In this document: one piece after another, positions 53,801 to 62,800 of the stretch | Position numbering within the stretch: the first letter of the stretch is position 1 | Layout of the letters: every line of letters begins with the position of its first letter | Assembly: GCA_964484205.1 (NCBI GenBank) | Contig: CAZAEZ010000004.1 | Location: 164,051 to 228,050, forward strand | Reading direction: 5' to 3' | Source of the DNA: M3007 sp964484205 | GTDB lineage: Bacteria > Bacteroidota > Bacteroidia > Chitinophagales > Saprospiraceae | Length of the DNA stretch: 64,000 nucleotides | The notes under the pieces: model-generated | Database searches by the model: none | What the model saw: the letters and a program-made list of their open reading frames with translations, nothing else | Told to the model about the DNA's origin: nothing | Position numbers and translations under genes: made by a program

Positions 53801-56800
53801 CATCGCCCAGCGTTACGTTTTCATCAATGGGCATCGAGCTGGTAAAGGTCGGCGCAATCGTCCAGGTGACCATGTACACGGTACCGGCGGGATTGCCGGC
53901 GCCACCGAATTCGAGCGTGTATTCGTCGCCGGAGCAAATAACGGCAGCGCTTTGGTCGAGGTCGACTGTCGGCAACTCCGTTACGCCGTTTTCGAGTGTG
54001 ACGGTTACCGTTGCCGAGCAGGTGCTTGCGTTGTCGCAGGCGTCGGTGACGGTAAGTTCAACCGCGTTATCGCCGAGGTTCGAGCAATCGAAGGTGTTTG
54101 GCGACAGGCTGAAGGTCAGTTGGCCGTTGCAGTTGTCGGAGGAGCCGTTGTTTACATCTTCGGCGGGGACGGTGACGGTACCGGTGTTTTCGTCCAATTC
54201 TACCGTGATGTTTTGGCAGATGGCGGTGGGGGGTGTTTCGTCGTTGATGGTTACCGTTTGCACGCAGCTCGAAACATTGCCGCACAAGTCGGCTACCTGG
54301 TAGGTGCGGGTGACCACTTCCGGACAAGTTTCGCCATCCGATACTTCCGACAGCAGTTCAAATGAATTTTCATTGATGCCGCAGTTGTCATCGGCCGTGC
54401 CGTTGGCCGCTTCAAAACCGGCCAGGCTGGTGTAAGCGGGCTGTTCGGTAATCGAACAGGTAGCCGTCAGGTTGGCCGGACAAACCAATTCCGGAAAGAC
54501 CTCGTCGTCGATCGTGATCGTTTGTTCGCAAACAGCGGTATTTCCACACAAATCGGCGATCCGGTAGGTGCGGGTTACCACTTCCGGACAGGTATTGTTG
54601 TCTGAAATTTCTGAAAACAGCGTAAACGAAAGGGCGTCGATGGCGCAATTATCATCGGCCGTGCCGCCTGCTGTTTCAAAAGCAGCCAGGTCGGCATACG
54701 CGGCTTGTTCGGTGATGGAACAGGTGGCGGTCAGGTTGGCCGGACAGGTCAACTCGGGCAGTTCCGTGTCGTTTACCACGATGCGTTGCTCGCAGGTGGC
54801 CAGGTTTCCGCATTGGTCGGCAATCTGGTAGGTACGGGTGACCGTTTCCGGACAGGTTTCGCCGTCCGAAACTTCCGACAGGAATTGGAAACTGCCTTCG
54901 TCTATGGTGCAATTGTCGCCGGCGCTGCCGCCTGCCGTTTCAAAGGCATCGAAATTGGCGTAGGCAGGTTGTTCATCGCTGTCACAAACTGCTGTCAGTT
55001 CGGCCGGGCAAGTCAGGGTGGGTTCCACCTCGTCGTCCACCACGATCGTTTGCGTGCAGATTGCAAAATTGCCACAGTCGTCTTCGATGTAGTACGTGCG
55101 GATAATGGTTTCCGGGCAGCTCAGGCTGTTTGATGTTTGACCCGACATTGTGAATGCCGTTTCATCAATGCCACAATTATCCGTGGCTTCGCCGCCGGCC
55201 GTTTCGAACGCAGCGTAATCCGCATACGGCGGTATCTCGCTGATATTGCAAACGGCAGTGAGGGCGGGCGGGCAAGTCAGGGTTGGGTCGATCTCGTCAT
55301 CAATCGTTACCGTTTGCACACAGCTCGAAACATTGCCGCACAAGTCGGCCACCTGGTAGGTGCGGGTGACCACTTCCGGACAAGTTTCGCCATCCGATAC
55401 TTCCGACAGCAGTTCAAATGAATTTTCATTGATGCCGCAGTTGTCATCGGCCGTGCCGTTGGCCGCTTCAAAACCGGCCAGGCTGGTGTAAGCGGGCTGT
55501 TCGGTAATCGAACAGGTAGCCGTCAGGTTGGCCGGACAAACCAATTCCGGAAAGACCTCGTCGTCGATCGTGATCGTTTGTTCGCAAACAGCGGTATTTC
55601 CACACAAATCGGCGATCCGGTAGGTGCGGGTTACCACTTCCGGACAGGTATTGTTGTCTGAAATTTCTGAAAACAGCGTAAACGAAAGGGCGTCGATGGC
55701 GCAATTATCATCGGCCGTGCCGCCTGCTGTTTCAAAAGCAGCCAGGTCGGCATACGCGGCTTGTTCGGTGATGGAACAGGTGGCGGTCAGGTTGGCCGGA
55801 CAGGTCAACTCGGGCAGTTCCGTGTCGTTTACCACGATGCGCTGTTCGCAGGTGGCCAGGTTTCCGCATTGATCGGCGATCTGGTAGGTGCGGGTGACCG
55901 TTTCCGGACAAGTTTCGCCGTCCGAAACTTCAGACAGGAATTGGAAACTCCCTTCATCCACACTGCAATTGTCCCCGGCGCTGCCGCCGGCAGTTTCAAA
56001 GTCGTTGAAATTGCTGTACACGGCTTGTTCATCGCTGTTGCAAACGGCAGTCAGCGCTTGCGGGCAGGTGAGCGTGGGTTCCACTTCGTCGTCCACGACG
56101 ATCGTTTGGGTGCAAAGGGCGGAGTTGCCGCAGTCGTCTTCGATGTAGTACGTGCGAGTGATCGTTTCCGGGCAGGATTGGTTGTTCGAAATTTCACCCG
56201 ACATGGTAAATGAACTTTCATCAATGCCGCAATTGTCCGTGGCTTCGCCGCCGGCCGTTTCAAACGCAGCGTAATCCGCATACGGCGGCATTTCGCTGAT
56301 ATTGCAAACGGCGGTGAGGGCGGGCGGGCAAGTCAGGGTTGGGTCGATAATATCGTTTACAACAATTACTTGCGTACACGTTGCCGGATTGCTGCACAGG
56401 TCTTCAATGATATAAGTCCGTGTAATAGTTTCCGGGCACGATCCTTCGTCTGTACCTTCATCAAAAAGGTCAAAACTGCCTTCATCAATGGCGCAGTTAT
56501 CATCGGCGGTGCCGCCGGCGGTTTCGAACGCATTGAAATTGATGTACGGCGGCACATCGTCGATCGAACATACATTGATAATTGTTGGCGGGCAGTTCAG
56601 TGTCGGCGCTACTTCATCATCAATCGCAATGGTTTGGGTGCAGGTGGAAACGCGTCCGCAGAAATCGCTGATGTTGTAAAAGCGCGTTACGGTTTCCGGG
56701 CAGGAATTGCCGTCGGATACGTCGCCACCAAACGTCAGGCTGGCTGTGTTTAGGGCGCAATTGTCGGATGCCGAGCCGCCGGCATTCTGGAATGCGGCAA

Positions 56801-59800
56801 GGTCGGCGTACGGTTGTTGCTCGTCAATATCGCAGCTTGCGGTGAGGGCGGGCGGGCAAATGATGGTTGGCGGTTCTGTTTCGCCGCCGCTGTAGGTCAC
56901 CGAGCAGGTGGCGGTGTTTTCACAGTCGTCTTCGATTTCGAAGTTGTAGGTGAGCGTCCAGTTGCAGTCGGTGTTGCTGGTCGGAGCGTCGGTGCCGATG
57001 TAGGTTGCCGTGATCGTTCCCGGGCAATTATCTTCATAAAGAGCAGCAACTGTACTCTCCAGTGTATTTGGGTCAAAAGCCTCCGCATCAGCCAGGCAGA
57101 GGTTCAAATCGATCATGTTCAGGCTGCTGCATTCCACGCCGGCATCGACGAGGGTCGGCGCTTGTGTATCCTGCACGGTAATTTCCTGGGTGCAGGTCGA
57201 TGCATATCCGCAAATGTCGGTTGCCGTCCAGGTGCGGGTAAGCAAATAAGCCGTCGAGCAAATACCCGGCGTGATGGTTTCGTCCAGTTCGATAACGATT
57301 TCCCCTGGGTCGTCGCAGTTGTCGGTAGCCGTGATATCCGTGCCGATCACGGGCGGGGCGGGTACCATGTCGCATTCCACGGTGATATCGCCCGGGCAGC
57401 CGGCGAGCACCGGCGGGGTGTTGTCGACGATGTTAACCACTTGGGTGGCCGTGGTGAAATTGCCGCAGGCATCTTCCACGCGGAAGGTGCGGGTGATGCG
57501 GTATTTGCGACGGTAGAGGCTGTTGGTGGTCAAACTACATTCGTTACTTGGATGTGGGTCTTCAATTGCGTCGGAGTAGGAAACGGTGTAACCGGCAGCT
57601 GTGGTCCAGCTGGTTGTACCCGGCGTATAGTTCGAGGAGGCGTCGGCTTCGTCGGCCAGGCAGTTGTCGGTCAGGTTGGTGGGGAAGCCGGTGACGGTGA
57701 GGTTGTTGTCGTTTTCGCACTGTACGCCGTCGTTGCCGATGATGTCGGCGGGGGTGGTGAAGGTGGGGGCGCTGCCGTCGCCACCGTTGTACGTTATTTC
57801 GACAGCCGTTAAGGCATTGGAACAGTTATCCGTAACGGTATACGTGTAGGTTACCTCCCAGCTGCAATCATCTCCAGCAGGTGTACCGCTTTTTACGACG
57901 TTTACACCGCTGCAATCGGAGTACTGGTCCGCTATTTCCTGTTCTGTAGGCCCAAGCGGGATTTCGCTGAAGCACAAATCCTGTTCGGTTGCGCCCGACG
58001 GTAATGTGCCGGTAAGCACAGGAGCCGTACCATCCCCGCCGCTGTAGGTCACTGAGCAGGTGGTTGTTTGGCCGCAGGCGTCAGAAATTTCAAAATTGTA
58101 CGTAAACGTCCAGTCGCAATCGGAATTGGATGAGCCTGCATCGGTTGTGGTGTAGTCAGCAGTCACCATTCCGAGGCAGTTATCCTCGTACAGTGCCGCC
58201 ACTGCGCCTTCGAGGGATTCCGGGTTGAAGTCACTCGCTTCGCTCAGGCATTGATCAATATCCGATTGATCCAGGCTGCTGCAACCCTCGCCGGCATCAA
58301 GTAGCATTGGTGCTTCTGTGTCGCCGCCACTGTACGTTACTTCACAAATTGTTGAATTACCACAAGCATCTTCGATTACAAATTCATAGGTGAAGCTCCA
58401 GGCACAGTCGCTATTGGAACCAGGCGTTGTATTAGTCAGCGTAGCCGTCACCGAGCCGCAATTATCGTCGTACAGGGCTTCCACGTCGCCAATGAGCGTT
58501 GTTGCATCAAAAGCCGTTGCCTCAGCCAGGCATTGTACCAAGGCACCCCTGTCCAGGGTGCTACAGGTCGCTGTTGGGCTAACCAGCATGGGGTCTTCGT
58601 CATCGCCGCCACTGTAGGTCACCGAACAAGTGGTGCTGTTTTCACAATTATCTTCTATGGTAAAATTATAAGTGAACGTCCAGGCACAATTGGAGTTGCC
58701 CGGCCCGGCATCGGTGGTCGTATATGTTACAGTCACGGCTGCCGCACAATTATCTTCATACAATGCCGCCACAGCCGTTTCCAATGTTTCCGGGTCAAAG
58801 GCATCCGCTACATCCAGACATTGGTTTAGGCCGTCCATATCCAAACTACTACAATCCACGCTGATGTCGGCCAGTGTCGGCGCGCTTCCGTCGCCGCCGC
58901 TGTAGCTGATTTCAACTGTAGTTGCCGTGTTGGAACAGTTATCAGTGACCGTGTAGGTGTACGTTACACTCCAGTCGCAATCGTCTCCGACAGGCGTGCC
59001 GCTTTTTACGACGTTGACCCCACTGCAGTCGGTGTACTGGTCGGCAATTTCCTGTTCGGTCGGTCCTGCGGGTATTTGGCTAAAGCACAAATCCAGTTCG
59101 GTGGCGCCATTGGGCAATGTTCCGGTGAGTTCAGGCGCCGAACCATCTCCGCCAGTATAGGTTACCGAACAGGTAGTCGTTCGGTCACAAGCGTCTGAGA
59201 TAGTAAAGTTGTAGGTAAAACTCCAGGCGCAGTCGGTGTTGGATGAGCCTTCATCGGTGGTGCTGTAGGTGGCCGTCACAGTGCCCAGGCAATTGTCGGC
59301 GTACAAAGCAGCCACAGCGGTTTCCAAAGATTCGGGTTCGAAAGCGGCCGCTTCGCTCAGGCATTGGTCGATATCCGTTTCATCCAGGCTAGTGCAGTCC
59401 ACCCCGGAATCGATCAGCGTTGGCGCCTGCATATCGCCACCGGAATAGTTAACCGTGCAGGTAATTGTATTGTCGCAGGCGTCAGAAATTGTAAATTCAT
59501 AGGTAAATGTCCAGGAACAATTCGAGTTATCTTGCCCGGCAATGGTTTCCGTCAAACTGGCTGAAACGCCACCGCAATTATCTTCATAAAGTGCTGCCAC
59601 AGCAGCTTCTAATGTTGTTGCGTCAAAAGCAGCAGCCACACTCAGGCATTGATCCAGGGCCGACATATCAAGCATGCTGCAATTTTCGTCCAAGTCTATT
59701 AATTCGGGCGCCTGATTATCGCCCCCGCTGTAGATAATTTCACAAGTCGTCGAGTTGCCACACTCATCAGCAATAGTAAACTCGTAGGTGAAACTCCAGG

Positions 59801-62800
59801 AGCAATCGTCATTGTCAATGCCTGGCGTAGTACCCGAATGTGTGACGATCACATCGCCGCAATCATCTTCGTACAAAGCCTCGACCTGGCCAATAAGCGA
59901 GGTCGGGTCGAAAGATGCTGCTGCATCCAGGCACAATACCTGACCCGTCGAATTCAGGCTGCTGCAATCATCCATACCTACCAGTGTAGGAGCCTGTACA
60001 TTGCCAACCAATACCACTAAAGCATAAGTATTTTCACAACCGGTCAACGTGTTCAGAACCGTTAGAATAGCATTGTATGCACCGCAAGGAGCATCGACGG
60101 GAATGGCTATGCTTATTGGGCTGGCCGGGAGCGCCGTTGCAGGAACGTCAACAAAACCCACATCCCCGGCATCGGTATCAAAATCAATGCTGTATTCATC
60201 CGGGGCGCCGGTTGTTGCTGTATAGATCAAATCAACCGATGTGGTGCCGGGGCAAACCGATTCCAATGGATCGAAGGTCAGGCTTATCGGGCTCAATGCA
60301 ATGCTGACATTATTTTGTGCCATAATCATGCCTTCGCAAAGGTTTTCGTCAGAAACCTCAAGCGCGAAGGGAGTCCCGGTCACACTTACGGCTGCATTGC
60401 CGCTGCTGCCAACTACCTTGAATGTGAATGTCAGTAGCACCGTACCATCGGGCAGGCTAACCGAAGCGCCGCCGGCTGCCCAGGTGTATTGCATGTTGTT
60501 GACAGGGGCTACCGGTCCGATGAACAGCACATCGCCTACGGCGTTGTTTGCCACATGGCCTTGGTATTCCAACTGGTTCTCGTCCCAATTTACGGAGTAT
60601 TGGACACCGAGCAGATTGGTGAACCCGCTGGTGGCCCCAACAGTTACCGTTACTTCGTCGCCACAAACTGCGGCAGTGGAAGAACTCGACGTGGCAAGCG
60701 TCAGCACGGGTTTATATACCGTGACTTCCCTGGTGCAAGTAGCCGTACAGGCACCGTCGGAAACCGTCAAAGTCAGTTCGAAAGCACCCGGGTCGCCTGC
60801 ATCGATGGTCGCCGACTGCATATCTACATCGCCATTGATGGTGCCGCTACCGGTAATACCCCAGGCATAAGTGGGCGTACCACCGGGGTTTGTGGCCGTA
60901 TAAATGGCACTTGCATTGGCGCAAGTTGGGTCGGGGCCTGTGATTTCACAAGTGGGATTGGGAGCAATGCTAACAGTCGCTGCCCCTGTTAAGGTGGCTG
61001 CCGGGCAGCCGTCGGCATCCGTTACAGACACCAATTCATAGGTGGTTGTAGTGCCGGGGCTTACCTCAATATCGTCGCCGCTGGTATAGTTTTCAACGGT
61101 AAACTCCGTTGTCCCGTCATAATAAACAACGGTGTAAGGTCCCGTACCGCCGGTTATAGTTACTGAAAAATTGGCGCTGCCGCCTGCGCAGATGGTCACA
61201 TCGCCTGCGATATCCGCCTCAATTTCCGGGCAGGCATTGCCCACCTGAAAATCGCTGAACCCGGACTCCCCGGTAACCTGCGCGCTGGTAGCCGTTACCG
61301 TTCCGACAGTCGGAAAAGTCCAGGTGGAGGGTGCGTCGAATTTTCCGACAATGGCCGTGTTAAAATCGAACGGTCCGTCGTCATCGGCGCCCACCCAGTT
61401 AAAGGTGGCGTCGTAGTTGGCAGTTGCCAGGCCGGAATTGATCGTGAAACTCCAGTACCGGTTCACCGAACTGGAGGGGTTGATCGTTGACGAGGCTATG
61501 CTGGGATGATCGCCGTCGGTGGTGGAGCCTGTTAGCGTACCGGCAAGGGTGCCGGCGGTAAAGGCCAGGCTTACCGGGGCGTAGGCTGTGGACGAACCAA
61601 TCGGGTAAACGTAGTTGTTGGCGCCGGCGAGGATTGCCCGGCGGAGGTTGCCGTTTATGTAAGAAGTTAAATCGCCGCCATTGATCGCTCCGGGGGCGGA
61701 ATTGTCCACAATCAGGGAATTTACGCCGGTGTTGACGATGCCGCTGGTTAGGGTTAGTGTACTCGAACCGTTCACCGTAGCATCGTTGAGTAGCGTTACG
61801 GCGCCGCCGGCTTTGTTGATCACCAGATTCACCGTGTTCGTTACGGTCCCTCCTGATGTCATGTTTTGCGCACCGCCGCCGTTGAATTCGATGATGCCGG
61901 CACCGGCGCCAGTACTGTTATCGACGAGCGCACCGGCACTATGGAAAAAATTACCACCAACCTGAACGACTCCATTTCCGTCAGCGCCGGCGCCGCCATC
62001 TGCCAGGTTGATAGTACCTCCTGTAATGGTTACGTCACCGCTAACCGCTATTGTGCGGGTATTATCTGCATTTCCAACTCTAAGGTTTCCCGAGGTGCTG
62101 GAATAGATAAAATTTCCTCCAACCGAGACCGTAGTCTGGACCATGCGCAATTGCGCCGTTCCAATATTTAGAATTTGAAAATTACCCGCAATGGAAAGCC
62201 CGGAGCCTGCCATATTCCTGTTGCCACTCATGCTTGGGCAGTTATAAGTAAGGTTGCCAAAGGCCTGACCATCTCCGCCCGGATCGCCATTTGCTAAACC
62301 TGTTAATAGGCACGTCGAGGTTGTTGCCCATGTAGCAGTGGGAATAGTTCCTCCAGTTCGGGCGTGCTCATACGTGCTGCCTGCGGCAAAACTGAGCTTT
62401 GCTGCAGAGGCGCCGGGGATTAAGCCACTGGTCCCGGTATTGATAAAGGTTCCGCTGACCGTAGCCGACACACCAGCAGCCGTCAATCCAAAGTCGGTAT
62501 TGTTGGTGTATGTGCCGCTAATATCCGCCGACGCATTTGCAGCGAGATTTACATTTTCCAAAGTGGTTGCAATTGTCAATGCTGAACCACCAGCCACTTC
62601 AAGGTCAACACCGGTTCCATTTCCAATGGTAAGTGTTTGGGTACCGCCGCCTGCCGACAGTGTCACATCGGAATTTCCGGATATCTCTAGCCGACCGATC
62701 GTTTGTGTCGGCACACCGGTAATAGCTTTAACGCCGCCATTATTGATAACCAAAATATCATTGGCCGCAGGAGTGGTGCGAGTAGGCGTCCAGTTGGTGG

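Noticed and set aside
50178..54365. A 1,395-codon plus-strand open frame, and others at 45807-48374 and 42882-44804
   Set aside because: All are antisense to the giant surface protein. Their length follows from its repetitive composition, and the predicted proteins have no domain.
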